From Ascaris suum (lineage: Eukaryota > Nematoda > Chromadorea > Rhabditida > Ascarididae), in contig CM024176.1 in the NCBI GenBank assembly GCA_013433145.1, forward strand, positions 10,960,520 through 11,024,519: 64,000 bases of DNA, in the 5' to 3' direction. A program made the translations under genes and the position numbers. Below, one piece after another: positions 27,758 through 49,683 of the stretch. Position 1 is the first letter of the stretch, and every line of letters starts with the position of its first letter. Below the pieces are notes generated by a model that saw only the letters and a program-made list of their open reading frames with translations, did not search any database and was not told where the DNA came from.

Positions 27758-30488
27758 AGCACTATATTTATTACGATAAACATTTAATTGCTATAAATTT
27801 GATCACTTTCCAAAACGATCGACATCCATCCTTTTGCAAGAAATGGAAATTATCAGCATGGTACCTCAGTCGCAATGGCCTTATTACTTTGTCTTATTAC
27901 CACTCAAAATGCCCGTCCGAAATAAATGTTTACAAAACATATGCGATAAATAAAGTTGGACACAATATTCCATTGATACATATCGCTACGAAATAGACGC
28001 GATGCAAAGAACACAAAGTGGCTATCCTCAAATTTCATTTGCAATGTTCGATCTTAAGAAAATTCTCCAATTTGTTTCAAAAAACGACAATCAACCTCAT
28101 AACTGTTCAAGTTTTGGAGTAACTTTTGATCATAAATGATCTCTAAAGTATTAGCGTAATCAATAGAAATAATATCGGTTCAAATTATCATATACAATGC
28201 TATAAACTGGTCGCCTAAATAAGAATTTAACTGAGAGAATTTATATCTACCAGAAAAGAAAGAGAACTGGAGCAGATTATGTGCAGCATTTCGCGTGAAG
28301 CCGTTCATTAAAACTCCCCTAATGCCTATCTTGAAAACACTCGCAAACAGAGGAACTCAAACTGATCACAGGTAGTATTTCATACAAATGGTTGAGGCCT
28401 CCATGACCGAGGATGAGATGAATATAAGAGGCGATAGCGAGGAAACAGAGCAAGGTGAAGGGAAGGTGCAACATGAGATGCTAAGCAAAAGTATGACAAT
28501 CAACGGTCACAAGACATGGTCTTGTCCACTTTATGGAAATGAATGAAATATCGTTTGAAATCAGAGAAAGTTTGTTACCAACGTTTAGCAACAACCTCAG
28601 CAACGCTTGCTCCACTCACATCAACGGAACCTAAGTGTCTATTATACTGCACAGAAAGTTTGTCTCTTAGGAATCATTATATAAACATGCCGAATTTTTA
28701 TGAGTCCTCCCTCATAAAGATGCGTATTTCACGATGACTTCTCGTAGATGCATATAAAGCATTTTTGGACGTTCAAGCAAAAATGCACAAATTAAATTAT
28801 ATGGCTTGCTTTGGTGAGGTGTGAATATCTTTAGTGGACTTCACCTTCTTCATAAAAAAGTAAAGAAATAAGGAAAAGGGCGAAGAGAGCGCTCAGTATT
28901 ATCTTTCTGGCATAGGGAAAAAATCGAAAACATGACGATCGTCCACAGAACCCATCTTACCACATAGCGATAGAAAACTACTAAAGCTCTATCGCACACC
29001 ATCTTTATGTGATTTTGCAAAATCATTTGCCTAAGGCAATATTATCTGCAGCAATTTTGCATGCACCCCTTAGGAGGTCATTAACCGATCAAATATCCTT
29101 TCAACTTCATACATCGTTTCATACGATTTATCACATTTGAAGAATATTCGCCCAGGTGAAGTGTAAAATTCCTATAGTAAAATGCCTAAGAGCTCTAGAG
29201 CAGGGTAAGTGCATAATCCTCTCATAAAGCCTCATTGGAAAAATGTATTAGCAGCAAAAAGAAAAAAAAATTGCACCAATAGGTGAAAACGAAACGAAAA
29301 AATTCATTAGTGAGCGCAAAGTGCTAATCTGCGTTCGCCAATTCAGCTTAATGAAAATACTTTTAGCTTTCATTTTCCGCGGAAAAATCTAAAAACTTCC
29401 GAGAAAAAAAAAAGAAGTGCAAAACTCGTTAGTTGGAAATTTCAGAGCGAGTTTCACTCAAGAAATCCCACATGAATAGATTTTATTTCGGCATTGTACT
29501 AGCTCAGATTATAATGTCTAAAGTTGTTTTTTTTTTCCTTCCTATAATATTTATGATATAAATTGAGGATTTGATCGAACATTTTCTATGAACTATGTGA
29601 GAAATTAATGGAGTAAATATATGAGTAAAATTATGCTCATCGATCAACATAGAAGACGAGTGAAAATGAAAAATATCGCTTGAAAAAATTATAAACGAAG
29701 AAGAAATCATAAGCATTTTTTTTTTGCGTAAAAACGAGATAGTAAATGAAAAATATAGAAAAAAAAATGTGAAAAGCAATAAAATAAAGATTATCAAAAA
29801 CAAAATGAGAAAATGATGAAATATAGCAACGAATAGATGAGAATCGAAAATAATTCAAAACTCTAAACAGATTTTAATCGAATGCATATTTTATTGGTTA
29901 ATTCAAATAGAGAACGTTTAAGATATAGCAATAAAAGACTACAAGGATTTTTTTAGCCAAATGATATCTATATGGTGGGTTGATTCTCGTCAACTCCTCT
30001 AAGAATGATAATGATAAGCTCTACGCTATCAACGTTATCAATGCCACTCTCCTCAGTCGTTTACGGCGAAGGCGAACACAGTTGTGATAAAATTTAAGGA
30101 GCAAAATTTTGCTATTGCGTGAAAATGGGAACAAAACAACAAAAAAAAAAAAATTTAGGATCGTTGAAGGGAACGGTTCAACTGTTATTATTTTAGTTTG
30201 AAATGCTATTGCATTAGCGTAGATTATGCAAACTTCGTATTTACACCTGTCAAAAATAATGAAAAATCACAATAAGGCGTATAGTGGTATTCGCTTTCAA
30301 CTCAGCTCAAATCCCTTCTTTTAGCAGGTGATGAATTCAATAACGTATAGAATTATATAATGTCCACTTTTGAAAAAAAAAAATGAACACTAAAGTTTTA
30401 TTCATTGTGCTCTAGAAGAAATGAAAATTAATAATGCTTTTAAGCGTTTCGTTGATTTTTAAGTCCGCCATCCTCCTCAAATCTGAAA

Positions 30489-30503
30489 CCCCCCCCCCCC
30501 CCC
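30489..30503. repeat. Poly-C run
   Basis: Fifteen consecutive Cs in AT-rich DNA. Confidence 0.95.
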
Positions 30504-31300
30504 ACAAAAGTGAGCCATCTTCTGAAAATACCTAGGGAAATGGTGCTATTCCTTGGAAGGAGTTTCTTACTATTATAGCCATCTGAAGACTCTTTATACG
30601 GTAGATAACGGTTTTAATGCATGTTAGCACTACAGCTTTTACCATTGGACGGCCGAAACCTCATCTTCTCAATTCTTTTCAACATCAATGCACATATACG
30701 ATGGTGTGTTCCGTCTGTGGTGAAGAATAGCACTAATCGGATGGGATGACCGACTGTACAACAGTCGCTAATGGCTAACGGCTAAGTTGCGGTGAATTAG
30801 TCAACTGAGCCTGGATGTGCAAATAGTTAGTCCACAACATTGTTAAAGCGTAACAAACGTTTGGAACAATTGGCCCAAATTTTTTTCCATCGTAATGCGC
30901 TCAAAAATTACGATGCGACTTTTCGCCTGGGAAAAGGGTCGAAACAGCTGGCCGAGCTTTTTATCAATGAAGCAGTGTAAAGCAGCGACTCTTCACATAA
31001 ACTCTATGAGGTTTCGCTTCAAAAAGATAGCTGAACTGTCCGTACAGAAAGGCTATTGGAGTAGAAATCTTCCATTGAAATATTATATTATTATAATTAA
31101 AAATGACTTTTCGATATTTATATATGGAAAGAAAATACCGATTTGAATTCATCGGTTTCAATGAACTTCTACTCTCGTTCGAAGGCCATTCTTGCACACA
31201 CATTTTCCTCTTGTTATGCACACCTATTCCCTACCTTTAGCAAATTAATTAATACAACTCTGCGTTTCTGTGACTTTCTCTATTTTAGCATTTAAAAAAG

Positions 31301-31385
31301 TCCGTCCATATTAAAGTCTGCCCATATTCGTTTTTTATTCCGCCCATATTCGTTAAAAGTCCGCCCATATTCGGTTTTTATTTCG
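31301..31385. repeat. Short tandem repeat, AGTCYGYCCATATT units
   Basis: Four near-copies of a unit containing CCGCCCATATTCG, with spacers of T or A runs. Confidence 0.85.
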
Positions 31386-32246
31386 ATTGTCATTGCGAAC
31401 TGATATTTATTTTCTCTAATGGGTTAGCGATAAATCGATCTGTGATCTTTCGACATGTGGCGGCAAAGCAAAAAAAATTTGCAATGAGATATATTATTTG
31501 AGGAAATATTCTCCGTCAAGAATTTCAGCTGTAACGTTTTTCTTTTTTTATTATTTTTTTAGCCACTATTTCTACAGTCCCCTAACTATTTACTGAAATT
31601 CTCGTTAAATTATTTCTCATCAAATTTTGATCACTTAGATATAAGTAAGGCTCATATTTGGATGTTAGACAGAAGAAAGAACTTGATAAACTGCAAAGAA
31701 ATAAAGTCTACAAATACGAGTCGAAAAGTGGCGACGAGGAAATCTCGTTTGTGAAATAGAAGCATCGAGAGGGAAAGAAACATATACGCACATATATAAA
31801 CATGCACACATACTAATGTATGGCGACGCGCACACAGCAAGGTAAGCACATTTACGGAACCGGTAGGAGGAAATACCTGTATATATTGGCGCGGTGAGCG
31901 TCCTATAATTATGACACATTTCTCTACTCGTTATTGGACTCAGCCGGCATAAGCGGAGTGCCAAAAACGTTGCAACAAAACTTCAAATCACCAGATGCCG
32001 AACTGGAATTTGAATGTGAGAGGTGATCAGTAGGAAATTTCTGTTTCCATCATATATATGGTGGGCATTCCACTGCTTTCTTTGTCGACAACACTTACGA
32101 AAAAACAGAAAACATCGACGACTCTAGTACTATCTCCAATCCATATACACGCAAAAGTCTATGTGGATGTTCATCATCTTTTCCATCCCTTATTTTATTT
32201 TCGATTCAGTAACTCGATTGCTGGATTCACAAGAGCAAGAAATCCG

Positions 32247-32392
<146 letters not shown>

Positions 32393-33831
32393 CACCTGAG
32401 CATGAGCTGTCCTAGTAACGTGAGCAACTTCATTGTGCAGGTATCATAGAGGTATTAATATGGATAAATGCAGGTATAGATGAGCGCAACTAATGCATTC
32501 GCTTTGTCTATAGGTGATGGGTATAATGATATGACGAGAGGAAATGGTATCATCAATCGAATATGGGATATCGAAAAAGATATTAAATAAATGCTCGAAA
32601 ATATGAAACGATGGCGTAAAACCTTTTAAGGATAATGTGATGAAATATGGCGGCGATTATTCTTTTGAAATATAAATTCTGTGCGAAATTCATTTTGTTT
32701 TGCGTCGATAGTGCGAAAATCAAATAATTTCTTTGCTGAATGCAAAAAAAAAATTAATAAAATAGATAATTTTTTAAATAATTTCCATATGATATCAATA
32801 AATACAATTGAAATTACGAATATTTTAGCAACGATTTAAATAAATTTTTTAAAACGTTTTTAATGGAATTTATCTCCGATCGAAATATTACCTCGTAAAA
32901 TAGACGACATTGCTCGTACAAATCGACAATAAAAGCATCAATAACTCCACTATATACTCAATACATCTCTAGATTTTCCATCAAACAAAAATCTCCATCA
33001 TAAAGAGCTAAATTCTCGTAAAAGAGATCAAAGAGAGTAATCTATTCCCAGGAATTGCCTCATTTCCACTCATTCGTTGGTTCCAATATTAAAAGCTCGA
33101 TTTGTTTAAACATATAGGTGCGCATCTCTGTATTTATCAATAAAACTGTCGACGACTCAACACTCAAATAAATGGAAACAAATAATTACACTCCATGAGA
33201 TGCCGTTTTTTTTTTCTAGCGAACGTGAGACAACAATCGATATAGATGGGCGGAGCTGAACGAAGCTTCAGACCAAAGTGTTAGCCAACCTACGCAAACA
33301 AATAGGCGCCACCCACCCTCCAATAGCATCAACAACCGCTTAAGCATCGTTGAGGTGGGAATACGTCTCCCTCGTCGTTGTTGCAAAAAGTTTCGCAGCT
33401 AGGACTCCAGTGCTCACCTATTGCTATGCCCGCCACCTTTCTTTCAGTAAACCCTAATCGAATGCTAGGCAACATTTAATTTAAGTCACATAATACTTGT
33501 ATAGAATTTAAAAGGGATTAGAAGCTCAAATGGGGAATCGAAATTGTTGTTAGTTAACCGTCATCCACTGAGCGGAATGTATCTCGTGGTTTTGCACATT
33601 TTCATTTCCCCTTTATTCCCTTCAAATAAAAGTCCCCATCCTAAAGAGCCAAGTATTCCTTCTCATGTCAATCCACATTGACATATTCGGACTCTCCAGC
33701 ATACCGATAAAAGCACTCCGGCCGCATACATTTCAGCGGCTTACGCATACAAATATATCTGAGCTTTATTCATTCTTATCATCGAAAACAATAAATAAAA
33801 AAGGAGCTTTTTGAGTTTCTTTCCTTTTCAG

Positions 33832-34012
33832 GCATTTAGTCGGACCAGCACGAGAAGGTCGGCTACTTCGGGACGCTTTTAAAGATTGCATGGGCACACT
33901 CACTAAGAAATTGGCTGGTGGGCAACAATCAACTAAGCACATTCAGGCGGCAACAAATTACCACATATACAGCGAAAATGTGTCATATACAAAAAAAGAG
34001 GCCGCCACTTAG
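33832..34012 (+). CDS. Candidate terminal exon on the plus strand
   Basis: A very strong acceptor (TTTCTTTCCTTTTCAG) is followed by 59 open codons and a TAG. The peptide starts HLVGPAREGRLLRDAFKDCM, then GTLTKKLAGGQQSTKH, and ends SYTKKEAAT. It is soluble and basic, and codon choice is coding-like. The preceding exon was not found; weak candidates near 33.2 kb do not join in phase. Family unknown. Confidence 0.36.
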
Positions 34013-36216
34013 CACTACTAATGCTTGAGTGTATAGTCTGGAAAGAAGGAGCATCATATTCGATGAATGCTATGATAAAGGACGTGCGAGAACTTTTCAG
34101 TCTATAGTACTCTTCAGCGATATTCTTCACTTATCTCCGACTTGGCACATCACGATGACCCTCTCTGTATTTGCATAAATGCAAAAAATGTAGAGAAACG
34201 AAGATATCAATGTATTCGACAAATTTCAAGCAGCCTGATCGAATAAACTATAAACTATGCAATAAAAACAATAAAAAGAAACAAACTTTAGTTAGCGCAA
34301 TAAGGATCGACATCAAGCTGTGGATATTCAAAAATTTCATCGCTGAATAGGGCATTTGATTTGATTAGAGCAAAGGAAATCGGTGACGGAAGTACAACCT
34401 GCGAACGTTTCATGCCTAATAGGGAATAGAAACCCGCCTTCGAACTGCTAACGCATATGGCGGCTCCCCCTTCTGCCCCCTACCCAAACCCCTCCAGCTC
34501 TGCTCTTCCCTCCTTAGCTGAACGTAGAGGAAGCAAGTAGCAGATTTTGCGATTTCTAGATCTGAACCAAGAGCAAAGAGATGGTGAACAGGCGGTTGAA
34601 CCCGTCGAACATTTCATTAATTTTAGTGGAAACCTATTCGAAAGCGCACAATTCTCGGTGTCTTTGGCACTTTTTCTAGTCAAGTTCAAGAGGTGTCATC
34701 AAAATCGATGATTTGCGAATCACTGAAGTAAAAATAGCCATATCAATCAAACTTCAAGCAATCTGACATCACCATGCAAGAAATGATCGATGGCAGCTTC
34801 ACCATCACTGAGATGTAAATTCCAAAATGAAGAGCCGTAAGGTTGTCGCAACTCAAAGTGTTCAAATTCAAAGACGTTGTCGAAATACAAAAGACGCGTG
34901 CGTTTATATGTGTGTTGAATGTGGCAAAAATGCGTTGATCTGCCATGTTCAAAACACGTTACCTATGGCTCCAGCTGTACTCTCTGTCTCTCCCCTTCCC
35001 TCCGCCTCTCCCTCTCTCTCGCTCTCTCTCCCCTCTTGCTCTAACGACCAAACATGAGTAATTTACTACTATTGTACTATGAAAAGAATACCATCAATTA
35101 AAATAATAAATTTAATACCATCAGACAATATACCGTTTGTGTTCTGTATCTCTGCAAAGTTATTAACTCACGAACAATTTATCGATCTTAGTTATTTGTA
35201 AGTAATTTCTCATTTTGCTCTTTGATAACCTCATCCTATCTTTACAAGTAGAAATATACCGGAAATGATGGACGTCGGGATACTTTCAGGAAATGCTTTA
35301 ATATTAAAGGAGGTGTAAAGACAATGAGACGCATCATTATATTGCGAACGCTTGATAAACGTATTGGGTATGTTATTGTGTTGGCACAGGTGGTGAAACG
35401 GAGGACGTTTTAATAGTGCAGAGATTTTTTTTTTGTCCACAGATCTAATGTTTTTGATTTCAATGCTTAAATTGCGCTTACTGAAGTAAAGATTCAAATG
35501 TTTTTCCAAAAAAAAAGGGTAAATATGCAAATGAGAATAAAAACTTCACAATGAGATAAATGGATTTTTAAGTCGAATATGGAAAATTGACGAGTTTTTA
35601 CATGAAGATGGTTAAAAACATGCAAATTTGTTGCAATTAGAGCGCAACTTAGAAAATATTCTCATTGCAATAAATGAGTTGGCATGATATATATCTTTAC
35701 ATTTCCGGTCACCACAAAAATTGGTTACAAAAAAGTCGTCGAAAGTAATAAATTATATCTTTTCTTCGGATTCTGATTTCCTTCTCAATTAGGCGACAAT
35801 GAATAAAACATATCGTCAGTCACTTGGGATTGCAGTTGCTAAAATTTTCCGATGCAATAAAATCCTCGATTTTTTTAAATGCTCCGTTCACTATTATCGA
35901 TTTCACGCTTATCATATTCAGCAATAAAAACTTCTCCTTATGCGAATACCTTTTTTTTCGTCTTAAAATTTTCATACTTCGATGCGAACTTTGAAATATA
36001 ATACACAATTGCAATAAAATAGATTAATTATTCCATCGTATTGACATGACAGATGACAGATGAAAGGGCGAATGCTTTGAATCTTGCAAGATTCCTACAA
36101 AATATCTTAGGGGGGCATCGTTATGAGAGTTCATCGAACTTCTCAATGAGCAAATGAAATAGAAACATATGAGATCAAGAGTATTGCACGGATTATCAAC
36201 ATTTGATACAATCAAA
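34013..36216. other. Mostly non-coding stretch
   Basis: It contains a CT-rich low-complexity tract (about 34979-35037). A minus-strand open frame at 35231-35530 (about 99 codons) lacks convincing splice sites. Confidence 0.35.
34979..35037. repeat. CT-rich low-complexity tract
   Basis: A nearly pure pyrimidine run of CTCTCT and CCTCTC units on the plus strand. Confidence 0.9.
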
Positions 36217-43978
<7,762 letters not shown>

Positions 43979-46900
43979 TACGCTGCCTCAAACAAAGGAC
44001 CTTCAACACAAATCTCATTGCGCTTCTCTATAAAATGATCGCTTTACGCATCAATCGCGTTGACGCATCAAAAAAAGGAGATAAAGCGATAGCTGCTGCA
44101 TCCTAGTAATAACACTAACCGAAAAAGAAGACAAATAGAACTAAAAGCCTAATGTAAAGAAAATAGACTCTAAAGCATTGTGATAATTCGAGAATTGATT
44201 CAAAAGAAAAGGAGGAATTCATCAATGAAATAGTTGGATGTGTTTAGCAAGTTGTTCAACGTCTATCCGTAAGCCGATTGATTCGCTTCAAACGTATCTC
44301 CACTGAAGTTTTTTGTATCGTTTTTTTTTATTCTTATGAATTCTTGCTTTTGACTTTTTAGGGCTTCAGTAATGAGAATGTATTTTTAACCGCTTTCCCA
44401 TATCTATGCGCGGCTATGAAACAGTTGGTGCATAGACAAAGTTCACGTGACGATTTTCACCTGACGGTTATTGTTTAACAAATTGGTGAATAGATAGGAG
44501 AACAAAGAGGAAAGAATGCATTAAAATAAGGCAAAAACGCACATCATATAATGAAACAAAACATGATCAGTCTTTTTCCGAGCCCGCCGAAAATGTAATT
44601 CTCTCATAAATTTCCGTTGGTGATCGACATTGTAATAATTGCTATTCATAGAGGTTTGTGTCGGCACGTTCCTATAGGACGTTGAAACGACCTAAGCATT
44701 TCTGCACACTTGCCACTCATGAGCACAAATGATGGATGCTCAACGGACATCGTGTACTGGTACTTACTAGGCCCGAACATATAGATCGTAGTACACTTTA
44801 ATATTAGTGGAGCTTGCTTGAAGACAAATGAATGGAAAGGCGAGCCAGTGAGGCTGGCAGAATAAAAATGGCGGTCACACACACATACAAAAAAAAATTT
44901 CATTCCACATATGCATATTGAAATTAAAATCACGCCAAATGTTTCTGAGATATTTTATTCGTCGTTTATGTTGTGTTCGAACATTTTCCGCGTGCAACAC
45001 GTTGTTTTTTTCCTTCTCAGCAACTAATGTATCGCGAATTCTTTACTGATCTGAGGGCGAAGTCTTGCTGTTAAATTAGAAAATAGAAATGTGGTATTGA
45101 TATCAAGTAATATATGTGTGAATAATAAAGAGTAAATAAAATTGAGAACAATGAGGATTTAACGAGTTCAACAAAGCTCGTCGAATGCATTCAGCGGTGG
45201 AGTGCTTAGTTGAGCACATCAAAAATTCATTGAATTATACGTATGTCATATCATCTGTTTGTATATTGCGGCAGCGCTAATATATAACGCCGAACAAAAC
45301 GACCCAACCAATATACTATAAATCATTAAGGAAATCATATATGCATGTTTGATGCCGGCAACCGCGAACTGAGCTCGGATCGGATAACGTAGTCCAAAAA
45401 CGTAGGCGACTAGAGCTGCTTCCGTGCGTTGTGAGGATTGATATACATTATTTCACAGTTCTATGATTGGCTTCTCTTCTATGGCGAGATTGTGGAACAG
45501 TGATCGAGGGGGCTATCAGGATACATTGCAACCGGTCGAATCAAATAGTTTTGCATCAATATCCAAATAAAATCTAACGTGGCGATCACTAGCTGGTTTA
45601 AGCGCACGACGTATTTTACCTATTTTTTTCTTTCACTATTTCCTATGTTAATGTACTGCGTGGAAAGAGGAGTGACAAACTGAAATTAGCATTCATCCTT
45701 GCGAATAGCACAAGTGAAATGTAAATGGATATTCTTTGCACGAAAATTTCTTGTCGCCTCATTGTTAAATCATGTTTATATCCTCGTAAACGAGCCTTTG
45801 CATAGAATTCGTGGGGCATCCTCTCTGCAGTTCACAACGTGGAAAGGTGAATGTGCCTAAAACGATGCCGACGCTCGATTTGTTGGATGTACATCCAGTA
45901 TCGCGAACTGTCATTTTAATCTTGTCTCATCCTGCAGTTTATCCTTATTTGTGATTCGCTTAATGCAAAATGATAGCACTTTATTTCTGAGACCGTTCGG
46001 TCTTAAGCACTTCGTAGGAAAAATGAACCTGCAGTCATTATAGCAAGTCGCTTTGCACAGTATACAACATGAATAAGTGGCATAAGCTATATGAGCAATG
46101 ATTAGCTCTTTTGTATCGTGCGAAATGTTGTCACGAAGTTGTCTCTACTGAAACAAGGACAGCACGTTGATTATCGACTTCGAAGAGTTCTAAGTGTAAC
46201 TGATCAATACGACTCAGGATTTGCTATAGCAAGCATCTTTTCTTGCAAAATTCCAGGTAGAATTTCAAGTAACAAGTTGAAAAGCGAAGTACTATACTCG
46301 TAAAAACTTGATAAATACTCCTTATTAATTTGCATTTGAATGAAGGAAGCATTCGGTTGTAACAGACAAGCGTTGGGAGTGTAATTTCGACAGAAAATGG
46401 AACAGATCTTGTGTTGGCTGATTGCTATACCTTCATCAAACAAGTATGTCGTAGTGGGGAAAGGAGCTAGAGGGGGCACATGGAGCAAAGTGGATTCAAA
46501 GAGAAAACTATGTCGTAAGCAACACTCAGAAATGTTCTATAGGAAACAGGGAAGCAGGTAATACATTTGAACATTGGCCAATAGAAGTGGTTCCGCAGAA
46601 TGCATTACTCGTGGTCATTTGGAAAACACATCACCTCAAAGTGAATTTTATCCTTCTCGTGTTCTATACTTGTCAAGTGGGTAGGACAGTGCTGAAACAG
46701 CACTATAAGGCATTAAATTTAGTTGGAGTTCTTAGCTACGATAGAATAAATTTGATGTCAGATCCTGAAATACAAGATGGATAGCCCAATAATGTGGAGC
46801 TAAAAGCTCACCATCTGTATCAACATCTTCACAGAAACAGTTGAGGTAGGTACGAGCGCATCAGTCTAGTCAAGTCTATAATATAAAAATCTTCCTGGAT

Positions 46901-47700
46901 TAACTGACAAATGCATTGTGTTAGTTTGTGTAAATTTATTTAATGCTAACGACCATTCTATTATCGAACCTAACAAGTAATGACGAATGACTCAAGGAAA
47001 CGTTGTGAAGTCGTTCTTGCGACATGTTTGCCAGTGAGTCTCATCTAGTACAAATTACAAAAGGCTTTTCATTTCTTCATTTGCACTGAAAATCATCGTC
47101 GCATTTAAGTTTGTATTCTCTTGGCATTATCTGGTTTCTATTCACAGTAGTTCATGCCCAGGCTATCTATCCTCCGTTATCATGCATGGATCTCTCCATT
47201 CTGGGATTGAATTCTGATTGATCTCTTTAAGCAGAAGATTATAAGGTATCATAATGGACTCGTACCCATGGATAAATACTGCATAGACTATCAATTCTAC
47301 CACAGTTCGTAGCAAAGCTCTAACCTATCCGTACCAACGACTGAGGAGGCGATCTCTGAGACCACTGTACAGTCGTCCGTTCTGTCGAAATTCTTCGTGA
47401 AGTAGATCTTCCCTACCTAAAATACACTTTGAAATGCCAAGTTTTGCTTCCATATAAATATAGACTGTGATAAATACAAACTAAGAATCTTCTCTTTCGG
47501 ACAAATATAAATGTTTCGAAGTGTGTTATATGTGTTCGAAAGATAAAAGGGTTGAAAAGATACGACAAGCCTCTTACTATGAGATATTACGGTACAACTC
47601 CCATACCTCTGTAAAACCTCGCAATTCCCTCTTGCTTTATTGTTTCAGAATAAGGTACCAATTGATCGCCACCCATTAAACAAAGTGTAATAAACTCGGT
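43979..47700. other. Upstream region of the Clc-like gene, mostly non-coding
   Basis: No exon is supported on both sides. Short open pieces follow acceptors on both strands (for example minus, after AATTTCAG near 45682), but each stops within 20 codons. Confidence 0.4.
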
Positions 47701-47707
47701 AGTAAAG

Positions 47708-47774
47708 ATTTGAGAAATGAGCTAATATCGTTTCGCTGTATTGCAGCGAGACGATATTAGCCCATTTCTCAAAT
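47708..47774. ncRNA. Near-perfect 31-bp hairpin with the shape of a microRNA precursor
   Basis: Arms 47708-47738 and 47744-47774 pair over 31 positions with a 5-base loop. The two non-Watson-Crick positions (A opposite C in one strand sense, or G:U in the other) allow G:U pairing in one RNA orientation. It lies in an otherwise gene-free stretch. The structure is certain; that it is a processed small-RNA gene is only a possibility. A short foldback element is the alternative. Confidence 0.4.
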
Positions 47775-49683
47775 GCCTTTCTATTGCCAAATTTTGGCGA
47801 ATTTTATTCTCAATGCTGGTCAATTCGAATTACTCCGAACGCAGCATCCATACAGATACACAAATATAATAGTGGATTCTCAAGGAATGGTATCAGATAT
47901 AGGGCGGGCGTCAAGCTTTAATCAATATCTGAATCCCAAGCGACATCAGATAATTGCAGAATTATTTTAGGTGAAAAATACTCAAGTTCTATTGTATGAG
48001 TGCACATATAAGCATTTCTATGAGGCCCTTCAAGGTATCAGATGTCTTGTTGTCCTTCAATGTAGCTTATGCAAACAGCCAAAGAAACGATATTCAAGTG
48101 AAACAAATCGGCAAAGAGATGAGGCTTTTCCTTTCGTTTTTTTTTTTTTGCAAATTTTATTACAACAATTACACGGCATTGAAACTGGCTCCTAAGACTA
48201 GGCATTGATGTTTCCGGCCGTTTCTTCTCATGGAATGCTGAAGCTCGAGTCAGGAAAAACGATGGGTATAATTCTAGCAGGAAGTTGCTAAGTGGAGTTT
48301 TTTCCAGTTTCAGCTGCAGACTCCAAGAAGAAGAAATATGGAGGTGTTGTAAAATTTGGCACTGTTTGTAAAATTGGCTAGATGCCAAAAAAGGGGAACA
48401 TTTAATCGCCTGCGCAAGAATTGTTAGTTGCTAAAGGAGCATTTCTAGAGGTTATGACATTATTACTGAATTATTTTGTAACTCAGTGATCTGTGAAGGC
48501 GGATATCGCATCAATGCGGTGTTGAAATTTGCACATTAAGCAACAGATTCTGAGCAGCTATTATCTATCGTCAATTTCATGACTCTTTCCCGACATTCCA
48601 TCCTGAAGAGGTTCTCCAAAGTAATATCGCCTCGAATATAGTGATTTTTTGCGGGGAAAAAAATTTTGTGGATATTTATGGTCGAACTGCTTAGGTGTAT
48701 ACTTATCCTGCTTCATATCCTAGAAAATGTGCATGTAGATGAGCGATGCTATGAAATCTTTATATTCTTAGTTCGACTGAAATCGATTCGGCTGGATTTG
48801 CAGACGCATTGTTGCAACAAGAAAAAAAAAGCAACAACGAACACATTGAAAACGGCCGCTTAGCAGACAGTGAAGGGGAAAATCAAATTTCACAAACAAA
48901 TTCTGGCTTCATTTCTCTTTTTGTTTGCCGTCTCATTTTTTTTTGAATATATGACTTCAATGCCGACGCATTGTAACAGCAATTTCACACGTTTCATAAT
49001 GGATATATTTTACCGTTCTATTGCTATCTCTCCACTGGTGCATATTTCTGTAGTTGATTGCCAACATCGATGACAATTTCAAACAGCAAAAAACGTTGGG
49101 AACCCAGTAACAACACGAAGAAATAAAAGCAAATATATAGGAAAATTTTTATTTATATCGAACGCGACAAGAGTTTACTTCTAACATCGATATTTATTTG
49201 AAGTGGAACAATATGCTTTCAAATTGCAGAAGCTAGTTCTGTCCATCAGAGATTTTATACCTCTATAGCGTAAAGTTGAGAGGAGATGTTGATTTGAGTC
49301 ATAACGAAAAGAGATCTGCATACGCTTTGAAATACGAATTAATGAGGCGAAACAATCGAATTGATTACAGTCACACCAGAAATTATGAATAAAAAGCACT
49401 GCAAGTCTCACTCAATAAAACCTTATATTCTTACAACCAAATGTAATCTGCTATCGGTTATAGTAAACACGACCAAAAAAAAGAATTAAATCCACAGGTG
49501 CTATGTTTAAAATCCATTGACGTGGTAAGTACTGTAGTGACCACATCGCACATGAAACTGCCTTCAAAAATAAATGCGAATGGTCATTTATTAAGCAAAT
49601 GTGACCCAACCATGACAGGACAATGCGCTTTATGAAAGGAATAAGCAAGCGTGGATCTGGCCATAGATGGGATAACGGCAGTG

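Noticed and set aside
29504..29858. F/I/S-rich minus-strand open frames
   Set aside because: Translations of very AT-rich DNA with no splice signals.
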